A stretch of 64,000 nt of DNA, taken from Kaistella treverensis. GTDB taxonomy: Bacteria; Bacteroidota; Bacteroidia; Flavobacteriales; Weeksellaceae. The notes under the pieces are model-generated. The model was given only the letters and a program-made list of their open reading frames with translations. It was not told the DNA's origin and did not search any database. The stretch spans positions 248,001 through 312,000 of the forward strand of contig NZ_FORQ01000003.1 of NCBI RefSeq assembly GCF_900114045.1, read 5' to 3'. This document shows positions 45,904 to 55,247 of the stretch, in pieces. The translations under genes and the position numbers were made by a program. Numbering within the stretch: position 1 is the first letter of the stretch; each line of letters opens with the position of its first letter.

Positions 45904-45935
45904 AAAAAAAATGCCGTTTTAGCGGCAAATATTTT
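45904..45935. repeat. Dispersed repeat copy, hairpin form
   Basis: TGCCG-TTTTAG-CGGCA hairpin flanked by A and T/A tracts; in the other orientation it reads TTTGCCGCTAAAACGGCATT. Confidence 0.6.
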
Positions 45936-46049
45936 GCAGACCTTGTGCAGTAAATACCTATTCCGTAAATTCGAAAGATGCTTTCTCTGAAATATTTTTA
46001 ATTCAGAAATTCAGAAAAATTGCCGCTTTTAACGACCAAAAAACACAAT

Positions 46050-46802
46050 ATGCCAGAAGGACCGTCCATACTTTCGCTGAAAAATAAGCTGCTTCGCTAC
46101 AAAGGTAAAACCGTTACCGAAGCTTCCGGCTACGGCGAAATGGACAAATCCAAAATCGTTAATATCAAACTTGAAGATATTGAAACCTACGGCAAAAACC
46201 TGCTCTTTGTATTTAAAGATTTCTTCGTTGGCGTTCATCTTGGCCTTTTCGGGCGCATGTTGGTGAACAAACGAAAAAAAGTGAACGCAAGTTTTGCGCT
46301 GCATTTCGGTTCCGAGGAAATCAACTTCTACATCGCGAAAACCAAATTATATGAGGGAAAACCGCGCGAACATTTCAATTTCAAAACCGATATTTTAAAA
46401 CCTGAATTTGACTCGGAATTTATTATTAATGAATTGCAGACTAAGCACGCTAACGAGACAATTGGTGATGTGCTGATGGATCAAACATTATTTGCAGGCG
46501 TTGGAAATATTATCCGCGTGGAAGTTTTGTACCACGCCAAAATTCATCCCGAAAGTTTGGTAAAAGATATTCCCGAAAAAAAGCTCGTTTTCCTGCTAAA
46601 AATGGTGGTGGACTACGCTGAAGAATTCTTAAATCGGATTAAAACCGATGACGTTAAAGAAAAAGCCCTGATTTACGGCAAAAAAATCTGCCCGAAAGAC
46701 AAATCGGAACTTGTCGTGATTGACAAAATGGGAAAAGTAAAACGCAAAACTTACATCTGCCCCAAATGCCAGAAACTGTATGCAGAAAAAAATCCCGCTT
46801 AA
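46050..46802 (+). CDS. Fpg/Nei-family DNA glycosylase
   Basis: Base-excision repair enzyme for oxidised bases. The start at 46050 puts the catalytic Pro second (MPEGPSI), as required; the upstream in-frame ATG would bury it. The 250 residues include the N-terminal beta sandwich, the H2TH region (DVLMDQTLFAGVGNIIRVEV) and a C-terminal zinc finger (CPKDK..., YICPKCQ). PEGP is more Nei-like than Fpg-like (PELP). Confidence 0.92.
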   Translation: MPEGPSILSLKNKLLRYKGKTVTEASGYGEMDKSKIVNIKLEDIETYGKNLLFVFKDFFVGVHLGLFGRMLVNKRKKVNASFALHFGSEEINFYIAKTKLYEGKPREHFNFKTDILKPEFDSEFIINELQTKHANETIGDVLMDQTLFAGVGNIIRVEVLYHAKIHPESLVKDIPEKKLVFLLKMVVDYAEEFLNRIKTDDVKEKALIYGKKICPKDKSELVVIDKMGKVKRKTYICPKCQKLYAEKNPA

Positions 46803-46817
46803 AGCAGGATTTTTTTG
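46789..46817. terminator. Bidirectional terminator between nei-like gene and cysK
   Basis: AATCCCGC-TTAAA-GCAGGATT hairpin (one mismatch) flanked by A and T runs, between convergent genes. Confidence 0.65.
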
Positions 46818-46838
46818 ATTTTACAAAAGCTGAATTTC

Positions 46839-47768
46839 TTAGCCTTTATATTCATTCTCTTCGAAAAGCCCGTCAACAGACCAATAGCGCTCGCCAGTGT
46901 CATAATTAAAGGTGAGAATTCTTGAGCCTTTCGGGATGTCAGCTAATTTTTTAGAAACCGCTGCGGCTGAAGATCCGGTGGAAATTCCGGCTAAAATTCC
47001 TTCTTCTCTGCCGAGTCTTTTTGTAAATTCAAAAGCTTCGTCTTTTTCAATCTGTATAATTCCGCTCAGGATTTCGGTATTTAAAACTTTCGGTACAAAG
47101 CCGGCACCAATTCCCTGAATGGGGTGCGGACCGGACGGACCGCCGGAAATCACCGCGGAATCTTTCGGTTCCACCGCAAAACTTTGAAGATTAGGGAATT
47201 TTTCCTTTAAAACTTCCGTTACGCCGGTAATATGACCGCCGGTCCCCACGCCGGTAATCAGATAATCAAAACCTTCGGGGAAATCATTCAAAATCTCCTG
47301 TGCCGTAGTTTTCGCGTGAATTTCAGGGTTTGCTTCATTTTCAAATTGCTGCGGAATCCACGAGTTTTCTATTTCCTGCGCCATCTCGGTTGCTTTTGCA
47401 ATTGCGCCCGAAGTGCCTTTTTCTTTCGGCGTCAAAACGAATGAGGCGCCGTACGAGCTCATCAGTTTTCTACGCTCCACACTCATACTTTCGGGCATCA
47501 CCAAAACCAGTTTATAACCTTTTACGGCGCAAACCATTGCTAAACCAACGCCGGTGTTTCCGGAAGTCGGTTCGATGATTACGGTGTCCTTATTAATTTT
47601 GCCTTCCTCTTCCGCTTTTTCAATCATTGCCAAAGCGATGCGGTCTTTGATGCTGCCGCCGGGATTTTGTTTTTCCAGTTTCATCCAGACTTCGTGATCC
47701 GGGAAAATGTTGTTCAATCTTACAACCGGCGTCTTGCCGATGGCTTCTAATATATTATTCAGTTTCAT
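46839..47768 (-). CDS. cysK: Cysteine synthase (O-acetylserine sulfhydrylase)
   Basis: PLP enzyme making cysteine from O-acetylserine and sulfide. The 309 residues show the PLP lysine in NPGGSIKDR (about 42), the substrate loop [10 protein letters not shown], and the phosphate loop [11 protein letters not shown]. It is 60 bases downstream of the serine acetyltransferase gene on the same strand, giving the two-step pathway in one operon. Confidence 0.95.
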   Translation of the reverse strand: MKLNNILEAIGKTPVVRLNNIFPDHEVWMKLEKQNPGGSIKDRIALAMIEKAEEEGKINKDTVIIEPTSGNTGVGLAMVCAVKGYKLVLVMPESMSVERRKLMSSYGASFVLTPKEKGTSGAIAKATEMAQEIENSWIPQQFENEANPEIHAKTTAQEILNDFPEGFDYLITGVGTGGHITGVTEVLKEKFPNLQSFAVEPKDSAVISGGPSGPHPIQGIGAGFVPKVLNTEILSGIIQIEKDEAFEFTKRLGREEGILAGISTGSSAAAVSKKLADIPKGSRILTFNYDTGERYWSVDGLFEENEYKG

Positions 47769-47827
47769 AAAATGATTTTTTAAAATTTTTGCTGCTTAAG
47801 GCCCGATATTTTTCAGTTTTAATGTTT

Positions 47828-48649
47828 TCAAATACTGAAAATAATGGGCTCATTTGCCGGGAATTTATTTTTTACCGTAACCTGACCTTTGTGAAAAATC
47901 ACAGAATTCGCAGGCACACTTTCGGTGATCCAAACGTTTCCGCCGATGACAGAATTTTCACCAATAACCGTATTTCCGCCGAGAATGGTGGCGTTAGCAT
48001 AAATCACAACGCCATTTTCAATTGTCGGATGGCGTTTTACATTAGCAAGTTCTTTAGCGACAAAATGCGCGCCTAAGGTTACGCCCTGATAAATTTTAAC
48101 GTTATTTCCGATAACCGTTGTTTCACCGATAACGATTCCGGTGCCGTGATCGATGAAAAAATTCTCACCGATTTTAGCGCCCGGATTAATATCAATTCCG
48201 GTTTTGCTGTGCGCAAATTCCGTCCAGATGCGCGGGATTAAGGGAATTTTGTTTTTATAAAGCTCGTGCGCGAAACGGTAAACCGCGATGGCAAAAAAAC
48301 CGGGATAGGAAAACATGACTTCCTCAATGCTTTGCGCCGCGGGATCATTATCGAAAATTGCTTTTGCATCGTTTTCAAGCGACTCATAAATTTCGGGGAA
48401 ACTTTTAAAGAAAATTTCTGTTTCCGCTTCTTCATTTTTTGCGGTTACGGAAAAAAGGATTTCATTAAACTCGCTTTTAAAACTGTTCAAACGTGCTTCA
48501 ATGTCACTGTATTCCGAACATCTTTGAAGTTCTAAAAAAAAGATAAAACGGAAAAATCGGTCGATAAAGCTCTCAATTTTTTTCTTGTCGATATCAAATT
48601 TTCGGTTGGAATAGCCTTCGTGAAGTCGGTTTGTGAAACCCATAATCAT
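47828..48649 (-). CDS. cysE: Serine O-acetyltransferase (EpsC type)
   Basis: Makes O-acetylserine from serine and acetyl-CoA. The 273-residue protein has a helical N-terminal domain (about 1-130) and a left-handed beta helix with [40 protein letters not shown] and [18 protein letters not shown]. The active-site His/Asp lie in FIDHGTG. First gene of cysE-cysK. Length fits the long Bacteroidota form. Confidence 0.94.
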   Translation of the reverse strand: MIMGFTNRLHEGYSNRKFDIDKKKIESFIDRFFRFIFFLELQRCSEYSDIEARLNSFKSEFNEILFSVTAKNEEAETEIFFKSFPEIYESLENDAKAIFDNDPAAQSIEEVMFSYPGFFAIAVYRFAHELYKNKIPLIPRIWTEFAHSKTGIDINPGAKIGENFFIDHGTGIVIGETTVIGNNVKIYQGVTLGAHFVAKELANVKRHPTIENGVVIYANATILGGNTVIGENSVIGGNVWITESVPANSVIFHKGQVTVKNKFPANEPIIFSI

Positions 48650-48821
48650 CTATATTTTAAACAAATTTAGAACATATCAGCCTTGAAACCGTTGATGTAA
48701 GGTAAAAAAAACCGATGGCAGCAATTCAGTTTTTAGATGAGAAAAAGGCCGAATTTTTTTATTTAAACTTCATCCGAACAAAATTGGTCAAAACTTTAAC
48801 ATTTTGTAAATTTGGGTTCAT

Positions 48822-48852
48822 AAAAAATTCCGGGTTAAAACGGCTAATTTTT
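48822..48852. repeat. Dispersed repeat copy upstream of mdh
   Basis: AAAAAATTCCGGGTTAAAAC followed by GGCTAATTTTT: A tract, GC-rich arms around TTAAAA, T tract. Confidence 0.55.
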
Positions 48853-48928
48853 ACGTTTTTCTTTGGATAAAAAATAATTAATGAAGCCGTAGGGTTCCAT
48901 ACACCATTAAAAAAATAAATTTACAATT

Positions 48929-49855
48929 ATGAAAGTTACCGTAGTAGGAGCAGGAGCAGTAGGCGCAAGTTGCGCAGAATACATCGCGATGAAAGATTTC
49001 GCAGCAGAAGTTGTTCTGGTTGATATTAAAGAGGGTTTTGCCGAAGGTAAAGCGATGGATTTAATGCAAACCGCTTCTCTGAATGGTTTCGATACCAAAA
49101 TTACAGGCACAACAGGGGATTACAGCAAAACTGCAGGATCTAAAGTTGCCGTAATTACTTCCGGAATTCCAAGAAAGCCGGGGATGACTCGTGAAGAATT
49201 GATCGGAATCAATGCCGGAATTGTTAAAGACGTAACTGCAAATTTGGTAAAACATTCACCGGACGTCATCATCATCGTAGTTTCAAACCCGATGGATACC
49301 ATGGCGTATTTGGTGCACAAAACTTCCGGATTGCCGAAAAATCAAATCATCGGAATGGGTGGCGCGCTGGATTCTGCACGTTTCAAATACAGATTGGCTG
49401 AAGCTTTGGAATGCCCAATTTCAGACGTTGACGGAATGGTAATCGCAGCGCATAGCGACACCGGAATGTTACCTTTGATGAGCAAAGCAACGAGAAATGG
49501 CGTTCCAGTAACTGAATTTTTAAGCGAGGAAAAACAGGCTTACGTAGAAGAAGAAACCAAAGTTGGTGGTGCAACTTTAACCAAATTATTAGGAACTTCA
49601 GCGTGGTATGCACCGGGAGCCGCGGTTTCTGTGATGGTTCAGGCAATTTTATGCGACCACAAAAAAATGATTCCTTGCTCGCTGATGCTGGACGGTGAAT
49701 ATGGTCAAAGCGATATTTGTCTTGGCGTTCCGGCAATTATCGGCGCAAATGGCGTTGAAAAAATCGTGGAAATCAGTTTAACAGACGCTGAAAAAGAAAA
49801 ATTCGCCACCGCTGCAAAAGCAGTTCGTGAAGTGAATGGTGATTTGAAGTTCTAA
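48929..49855 (+). CDS. mdh: Malate dehydrogenase (LDH-like type)
   Basis: TCA-cycle enzyme, malate + NAD to oxaloacetate. The 308 residues carry the Rossmann motif VVGAGAVGASCAEY, the substrate Arg region SGIPRKPGMTREEL, VVSNPMDTMAYL, GMGGALDSARFKY and the catalytic His in AAHSDTGMLP. The Arg at the specificity loop (PRKPGMTR) marks malate rather than lactate. Own promoter region of 280 bases and own terminator. Confidence 0.95.
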   Translation: MKVTVVGAGAVGASCAEYIAMKDFAAEVVLVDIKEGFAEGKAMDLMQTASLNGFDTKITGTTGDYSKTAGSKVAVITSGIPRKPGMTREELIGINAGIVKDVTANLVKHSPDVIIIVVSNPMDTMAYLVHKTSGLPKNQIIGMGGALDSARFKYRLAEALECPISDVDGMVIAAHSDTGMLPLMSKATRNGVPVTEFLSEEKQAYVEEETKVGGATLTKLLGTSAWYAPGAAVSVMVQAILCDHKKMIPCSLMLDGEYGQSDICLGVPAIIGANGVEKIVEISLTDAEKEKFATAAKAVREVNGDLKF

Positions 49856-49875
49856 GGAATTAAAAATATATTTAA

Positions 49876-49907
49876 AAACGCATCTTTTAGAAGGTGCGTT
49901 TTTTTTC
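49876..49907 (+). terminator. Terminator after mdh
   Basis: AAACGCATCTT-TTAG-AAGGTGCGTTT stem (one wobble) followed by T residues. Confidence 0.8.
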
Positions 49908-50026
49908 CGGGCAAAAAGACCTTTTTTTTGTGATTTAGCAAATGTATTTCACCAAAAGTTCATTTGGTCTTAATATTTAAACCCTTAAATTTGTCTTTAA
50001 TATTCGACCATCATTAAATTTTTATT

Positions 50027-51667
50027 ATGTTTAAAAATGTTTGTGCCATTTTCCTTGCCGTAATTTCTACTGGCATTTCTGCCCAAAAAAGCAAAGCTCC
50101 ACAGCTGGAAAGACCAAAACTGGTCGTCGGCCTCGTGGTAGATCAAATGCGCTGGGATTATCTCTACCGCTATTACGATAAATACCAGAATGATGGTTTT
50201 AAAAAGTTGCTGAAGGAAGGTTATTCGCTGAACAATGTTCATATTAATTACGTGCCGACCTATACCGCGGTTGGTCATACAACAGTTTATACAGGTTCCG
50301 TTCCCGCGATTCACGGTATTGCCGGAAACGACTGGTTCGATAAAAAAACCGGGAAAAATGTGTACTGTACAACTGATGAAAGCGTGCAGCCCGTTGGAAG
50401 CACAAGCACAAAATCGGGCAGCCATTCACCGAAAAATTTATGGTCAACCACAATTACGGATGAACTGATGTTGGCTACCAATTTTCAGGCTAAAGTTGTT
50501 GGAGTTTCACTGAAAGACCGCGCTTCCATTTTACCTGCGGGCCACAATCCGACTGGCGCGTATTGGTTTGATGATTCCACCGGAAACTTCATCACCAGCA
50601 CTTATTATATGAATGATTTGCCGAAATGGATGAAAGATTTCAATGCGCAGAAAAATCCTGATCAATTGGTAAAAAATGGTTGGAATACTTTGCTGCCGAT
50701 CACCGAATATATCGAAAGTTCACCGGATAATTCACCGTGGGAAGGACTTCTCGGCAGCGCGAAAACACCAACTTTCCCATACAGCAACCTTGCTGCAGAT
50801 TATCAGGCGAACCGCGACGTTATTCGTTCCACACCATTTGGAAATACCTTGACAATAAAAGCTGCCGAAGCCGCAATTAAAGGTGAATATCTTGGCGCCG
50901 ATGCCATAACCGATTTTCTAGCTGTGAATTTAGCTTCTACGGATTATGCCGGACATAAATTCGGTCCAAACGCCATAGAGGTTGAAGATATTTACATACG
51001 TCTGGATCGCGACCTTGCAGAATTTTTCAAATATTTGGATATAACCGTGGGTAAAAATCAGTACACTGTTTTTCTTTCTGCTGATCACGGTGGCGCGCAT
51101 GCGCAGGGCTTTATGGCAGAACATAAAATGGCGACCGGATTTTACGGCGAAGACAACAAAGAATTTAATGAAAAGCTGAAAACCAAATTCAAAGCGGATA
51201 AATTGGTTTCAAAAGTAACCAATAATCAGGTTTATCTGGATGATCAGGTAATTGATGACAATAAATTAAACGCCGATGAAGTAAAACAATATCTCATCGA
51301 TATTTTAAACAAAGACAAATCGGTTTTATTTGCGGTGGATATGAAAAAAGCCGGCGCAGCAACAATTCCGGAGCCTTTACGTTCCCGAATCGTAAACGGT
51401 TACACCTGGCAGCGAAGCGGCGATATTCAGGTGATTTACCACGATTCCTGGTTGCCGACCTATTCAAAACTCGGAACCACTCACGGCGCCTGGAATTCCT
51501 ACGATTCTCACATTCCGTTAATTTTTATGGGCTGGGGAATTAAGACCGGCGAAAGCAACAAAGAGTATCACATGACCGACATTGCGCCAACGTTATCATC
51601 GTTATTGCGAATTCAGTTTCCAAGCGGGAACATTGGAAATCCAATTGTGGAAGCCATTGGAAAATAA
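50027..51667 (+). CDS. pafA: PafA-like alkaline phosphatase
   Basis: Periplasmic phosphate monoesterase. The 546-residue precursor has a signal peptide (to ISAQ) and the PafA set: nucleophile Thr in YTAVGHTTVYTGS, Asn in GIAGNDWF, the LKDR pair, and metal ligands in STDYAGHKFGPNA, LSADHGGAHA and LGTTHGAWNS. The Thr nucleophile and KxR motif match the phosphate-insensitive PafA of Elizabethkingia, family knowledge only. Alternative: a phosphodiesterase of the same superfamily. Confidence 0.88.
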   Translation: MFKNVCAIFLAVISTGISAQKSKAPQLERPKLVVGLVVDQMRWDYLYRYYDKYQNDGFKKLLKEGYSLNNVHINYVPTYTAVGHTTVYTGSVPAIHGIAGNDWFDKKTGKNVYCTTDESVQPVGSTSTKSGSHSPKNLWSTTITDELMLATNFQAKVVGVSLKDRASILPAGHNPTGAYWFDDSTGNFITSTYYMNDLPKWMKDFNAQKNPDQLVKNGWNTLLPITEYIESSPDNSPWEGLLGSAKTPTFPYSNLAADYQANRDVIRSTPFGNTLTIKAAEAAIKGEYLGADAITDFLAVNLASTDYAGHKFGPNAIEVEDIYIRLDRDLAEFFKYLDITVGKNQYTVFLSADHGGAHAQGFMAEHKMATGFYGEDNKEFNEKLKTKFKADKLVSKVTNNQVYLDDQVIDDNKLNADEVKQYLIDILNKDKSVLFAVDMKKAGAATIPEPLRSRIVNGYTWQRSGDIQVIYHDSWLPTYSKLGTTHGAWNSYDSHIPLIFMGWGIKTGESNKEYHMTDIAPTLSSLLRIQFPSGNIGNPIVEAIGK

Positions 51668-51674
51668 CAGAATT

Positions 51675-51706
51675 AAAAAAAGCCGCTTTTAAGCGGCTTT
51701 TTTTTA
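51675..51706 (+). terminator. Terminator after pafA-like gene
   Basis: AGCCGCTT-TT-AAGCGGCT hairpin with A run before and T run after, usable in both directions. Confidence 0.85.
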
Positions 51707-51723
51707 TTTGGAAAAGTCTAAGC

Positions 51724-51800
51724 AAAAATTCCCGGCTAAAACAACATTTTTCTGGTTTTCTAAAAGAAAAAAATTCGCCGCGAAAACTGCTAATTTTTTT
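51724..51800. repeat. Two dispersed repeat copies
   Basis: AAAAATTCCCGGCTAAAACA at 51724 and AAAAATTCGCCGCGAAAACT at 51768, each followed by a T tract. Confidence 0.55.
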
Positions 51801-51815
51801 ATATTTCAAAATAAA

Positions 51816-52349
51816 TTATTTACTTCTATCTGGCGGATAATTCGCCATGATTTCAGCCACGATTTCCGGAATTTGTTTTTGTTTAGATTTCGGCGAATCT
51901 ACAGAAATTCCGCTTCCTGTTCCTTGCCAAACCAATTTCTGCGTTCTCGCATCAATTAAATCTAGCACTAGTGAACCTTGGTTGTAATTGGAAGTCCAGG
52001 TTCTGTTAACACCAAATCCGTAACCGAAAGGTCCGCCCCAGCCGTACATGCCGAAAGGTCGTGTTCCCTGGATATCCTGAATTTTCTTGTGGTTTGCTTT
52101 CACATTCACAATTAAATCCGGAGTTTCAGAAACGCTTAAACCTTTGGTTTGCAGTTGCTTGGAAACCTCGTTCAGCACGCGGTCTTTGTCAATATCGTTG
52201 AGCTTCAAATCATCAATTCGTAATTTATACGTCTTGTAGGTATTGAAATTTGCGGTTTCTGCGTAATCAGATTTCACCTGAAAAGGGCTGCAGGAAGTAA
52301 GTCCCAGCGTGGCAGAAGCCAATAATAGTAAGATATATTTTTTGCTCAT
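51816..52349 (-). CDS. DUF4136 lipoprotein
   Basis: The 177-residue precursor has lipobox GLTSC and then the DUF4136 pattern (VKSDYAETANFNTYKTYKL, LNEVSKQLQTKGLSVSETPD, GSLVLDLIDARTQKLVWQGT). Such lipoproteins are common in Bacteroidota and of unknown role. A Gly/aromatic-rich loop sits at about residues 102-122. Confidence 0.88.
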   Translation of the reverse strand: MSKKYILLLLASATLGLTSCSPFQVKSDYAETANFNTYKTYKLRIDDLKLNDIDKDRVLNEVSKQLQTKGLSVSETPDLIVNVKANHKKIQDIQGTRPFGMYGWGGPFGYGFGVNRTWTSNYNQGSLVLDLIDARTQKLVWQGTGSGISVDSPKSKQKQIPEIVAEIMANYPPDRSK

Positions 52350-52413
52350 GACCTTGTATGTTTTTTTTGTTTTTAAAATTTTTTTCGGGCCTTTTTACGG
52401 CTTTTTTTCCGTT

Positions 52414-52599
52414 TTAGGATTTTCCGTTTTTACCACTTTTTTTAAAGGTGTCCGTTTTTTTATCATAGCCGTACGGGCAGTGTTTGCAGCCACTTTTGCA
52501 GCAATAGCCGCGTTTCAGGTGGTAGTTTTCGGTAAACACTTTATAGCCTTGCTCGTTATAATAAAAGTCTACGTTTTCTTTGATATTTTTCGGGTACAT
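52414..52599 (-). CDS. Small Cys-rich protein (DUF5522-like)
   Basis: The 61-residue protein has GYCCKSGCKHCPYGYDKK, a four-cysteine cluster that could bind zinc or an Fe-S centre, after a helical start. It matches the small DUF5522 proteins of Bacteroidota as I recall them. No role known. Confidence 0.75.
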   Translation of the reverse strand: MYPKNIKENVDFYYNEQGYKVFTENYHLKRGYCCKSGCKHCPYGYDKKTDTFKKSGKNGKS

Positions 52600-52637
52600 A
52601 AGTTAAATCGGTTCGGCCAAATTAATATCTTTGTCAC

Positions 52638-52970
52638 ATGGTCTTCATTTGGCAACGACTTCTCAAAAATACGAAAATTTCAGGGATCACTCTTTTTCCG
52701 TTCATCATTTTGCGGAAACCCGAGTCGCGTGCGGATGCGGTTTTGCTGAATCACGAGAAAATCCATTTGCGCCAGCAGGCAGAATTGCTCGTCATTTTCT
52801 TTTATATCTGGTATGTCGTCGAATATTATTACCTGGTTTTTAAGCTGAAAAACAAGTTTCTGGCGTACAAGTCCATTTCATTTGAGCGCGAAGCGTACGC
52901 GATGGAAAATGATTTAAATTACCTGAAAACCCGAAAATTCTGGGCTTTCCGCAAGTATTTTTTAGAATAA
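52638..52970 (+). CDS. Small membrane-associated protein with HEKIH motif
   Basis: The 110-residue protein has the sequence LLNHEKIHLRQQAELL (HExxH-like), a hydrophobic helix FFYIWYVVEYYYLVFKL, and a later FEREAYAMEND. The HEKIHLRQ...E pattern is like a shortened metalloprotease core. It is divergent from the DUF5522-like gene with a 38-base gap. Unknown function; conserved small proteins of this type are seen in flavobacteria. Confidence 0.7.
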   Translation: MVFIWQRLLKNTKISGITLFPFIILRKPESRADAVLLNHEKIHLRQQAELLVIFFYIWYVVEYYYLVFKLKNKFLAYKSISFEREAYAMENDLNYLKTRKFWAFRKYFLE

Positions 52971-53131
52971 TTTTTTGGGCGCCTTTTTCCGCCCTCCGTT
53001 CCCGCTTCCGCCGCGGCGGAGAGCTCCACTCAGGTCGGGGCGCGGGTGTGGTTTTCTTTAAAAGTTTTCGCTAAGTTTTCAAACTCGGAAAAAATGGGTG
53101 TTTTCCGAATTTCTTTCCGAACTTTGCAGCG

Positions 53132-54040
53132 ATGAAAATTCCCACCGTCCAAATTCCCATCACTGAAATTCCTTTGGAAAAAAATATTCAGCTTTTCCTG
53201 AAAAGAGAAGATCTCATTCACCCGCACATTTCCGGAAATAAATATTGGAAGTTGTTTTATAACATTAATAATTATCTCGCAAAAAGCCCGGAGAATCCTT
53301 TGCTGATAACTTTTGGCGGCGCTTTTTCAAACCATATTGCGGCGGTTGCCGCGCTCGGAAAAGAGGAAAATATTCCAACTTTGGGAATTATCCGCGGTGA
53401 AGAACTACAGGAAAAATGGTGCGAAAATCCAACTTTAAAACTGGCACACGATAATGGAATGCAGTTCCGATTCGTAACTCGAGAAGATTACAGAAAAAAG
53501 GTGATTTTAACGCGAAATTTTTTTGAGGAATTTCCCAATGCTTTAATTATTCCGGAAGGCGGCACGAACGAAAACGCGGTGAACGGCATTCAGCACATGC
53601 TTCCGGAGGAAACAAAAAGTTTTGATTATCTTTGCACCGCAGTCGGAACCGGCGGAACAGTTGCCGGAATTTCAAAGTTTGCAGCGGAAAATCAGCAGGT
53701 TTTAGGTTTTAAAACAGTTGACGATTCTTCTTTGAATGATACCGTTTTTGAACTTTCGGAAAGGAGAAATTTCAAACTTCTGGAAGCGCACGACGGCGGT
53801 TATGGTAAAATAAGCGAAGAAAATATCCGTTTTATTAATAATTTTAAAGCGAAATTTGACATTCAGCTCGATCCGGTTTATACCGGAAAAATGATGCGAC
53901 AACTTTTTACAATGATTGAAAGCGATTATTTCCCGCCTGGAAGCAAGATTTTAGCCTTTCATACCGGCGGTTTACAGGGAATTTTTGGCGCTAATGAATT
54001 GCTGAAAAAGCAGAAAAGAGAATTGATAAAAATAGGTTAA
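53132..54040 (+). CDS. PLP-dependent ACC deaminase / D-cysteine desulfhydrase-like
   Basis: The 302-residue fold-type II PLP protein has the lysine in HISGNKYWKLFYN, FGGAFSNHIAAVAALG and the phosphate loop AVGTGGTVAGI. It is shorter than the classic ~330-residue form. Whether it uses ACC or D-cysteine cannot be told from sequence; D-cysteine desulfhydrase is more likely in such bacteria. Confidence 0.87.
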   Translation: MKIPTVQIPITEIPLEKNIQLFLKREDLIHPHISGNKYWKLFYNINNYLAKSPENPLLITFGGAFSNHIAAVAALGKEENIPTLGIIRGEELQEKWCENPTLKLAHDNGMQFRFVTREDYRKKVILTRNFFEEFPNALIIPEGGTNENAVNGIQHMLPEETKSFDYLCTAVGTGGTVAGISKFAAENQQVLGFKTVDDSSLNDTVFELSERRNFKLLEAHDGGYGKISEENIRFINNFKAKFDIQLDPVYTGKMMRQLFTMIESDYFPPGSKILAFHTGGLQGIFGANELLKKQKRELIKIG

Positions 54041-54142
54041 TTTACCGCCTAATTTTTTGCTTAAAATGTTGGAAGTAAGTTTCCTGAAAACAAACTTTCA
54101 ACGGATGATTAGAAAACCTTTCGAAGTCATTAAAAATAATAT

Positions 54143-55192
54143 ATGAAGAAAATATTTTTTGCTCTTACGGTTGTAATTTTTGCAAAATTTCATGCGCAAA
54201 CCTGGAAAACAGATGAGCAATATATCCAGAAATTCGCGCCTTACGCCGTGGAAGAAATGGAAAAATATAAAATCCCGGCTTCTATTACTTTAGCGCAGGG
54301 ACTTTTGGAAACCGGTGGCGGACAAAGCCGTTTGGCGCAGCAGGGAAACAATCATTTCGGCATTAAATGCAAGGAGGACTGGACAGGGAAAACAATGAAA
54401 CACACCGATGACGCGCCCAATGAATGTTTCCGCGTTTACGACGATCCCCGCGATTCTTACGAAGATCACTCGAAATTTTTGGCTTTCCGTAAATATTACG
54501 TGAACCTTTTCAAGCTGAACATGACGGATTATAAAGCCTGGGCACACGGTTTAAAAAAAGCCGGTTACGCCACGAATCCGCGGTACGCTTATATTCTCAT
54601 CGATAAAATTGAAAAGAATAAGCTTTATGAATTCGACAAAACCAATTCAAAAGAAGTTTTATACGCTGTTTTGAAAATGTATCCGGAGCTGAAAAACGAC
54701 CGCATTTTTATGGCGCAACTCGATCAAAGCCGCGTTTCCGCCAAACCCGTAACCGTAAAAGTTCCGTACGAGCAGGTTTCATATGCAAAACAGCAGAAAA
54801 ACGTAGATAAACTGGTAGAAAGAGCGGAAACCCTGAAATCTATTTTAATAAAAAGTCATCCAAATGGCGGTAAAAAATTCGTAATAATTCCAGACGATGT
54901 CGCTTTAGAAGCCATTTCCAAGAAATTCGGAATTTCAGAAAGCCGTTTGATGAGCTGGAATGAACTCGACGGAAATCAGCTTCGCAGAAATGATATTTTG
55001 TTTTTAGAATCAAAATCGTCTTCGGGAAATGTTGCAAAATATAAGGCGCAAGCCGGTGAATCAATGCATGATATTGCACAGAAATTCGGCATCAAGCTTA
55101 AAAAATTGTATTCCAAAAACAGAATGGACTTCGGTCAGCAACCGCGCGCCGGACAACTGATGTATCTGCAAAGCAAAAAACCACGGAAATAA
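54143..55192 (+). CDS. Secreted glucosaminidase with LysM domains
   Basis: Peptidoglycan hydrolase. The 349-residue precursor has a signal peptide (to FHAQ), an N-acetylglucosaminidase domain (about 25-160; ASITLAQGLLETGGGQSRLA, NNHFGIKCK, YATNPRYAYILID) and two C-terminal LysM-like modules (about 250-290 and 300-345). It probably works in cell-wall turnover. It precedes hemL by 55 bases. Confidence 0.92.
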   Translation: MKKIFFALTVVIFAKFHAQTWKTDEQYIQKFAPYAVEEMEKYKIPASITLAQGLLETGGGQSRLAQQGNNHFGIKCKEDWTGKTMKHTDDAPNECFRVYDDPRDSYEDHSKFLAFRKYYVNLFKLNMTDYKAWAHGLKKAGYATNPRYAYILIDKIEKNKLYEFDKTNSKEVLYAVLKMYPELKNDRIFMAQLDQSRVSAKPVTVKVPYEQVSYAKQQKNVDKLVERAETLKSILIKSHPNGGKKFVIIPDDVALEAISKKFGISESRLMSWNELDGNQLRRNDILFLESKSSSGNVAKYKAQAGESMHDIAQKFGIKLKKLYSKNRMDFGQQPRAGQLMYLQSKKPRK

Positions 55193-55195
55193 TTG

Positions 55196-55232
55196 TTAAT
55201 TATCAATTATCAACTTTCAATTTTCCACTTAA
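55196..55232. repeat. TTATCAACTTTCAA-type intergenic repeat
   Basis: The gap TTAATTATCAATTATCAACT followed by TTCAATTTTCCA resembles one arm of the inverted repeat after truA (61640-61721), so it is probably a partial copy. Confidence 0.35.
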
Positions 55233-55247
55233 AGAAACTATTAAAAA

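Noticed and set aside
52309-52749. 146-residue hydrophobic plus-strand ORF
   Set aside because: It overlaps the DUF5522-like gene and the starts of both neighbours, and looks like a Phe/Val-rich shadow.
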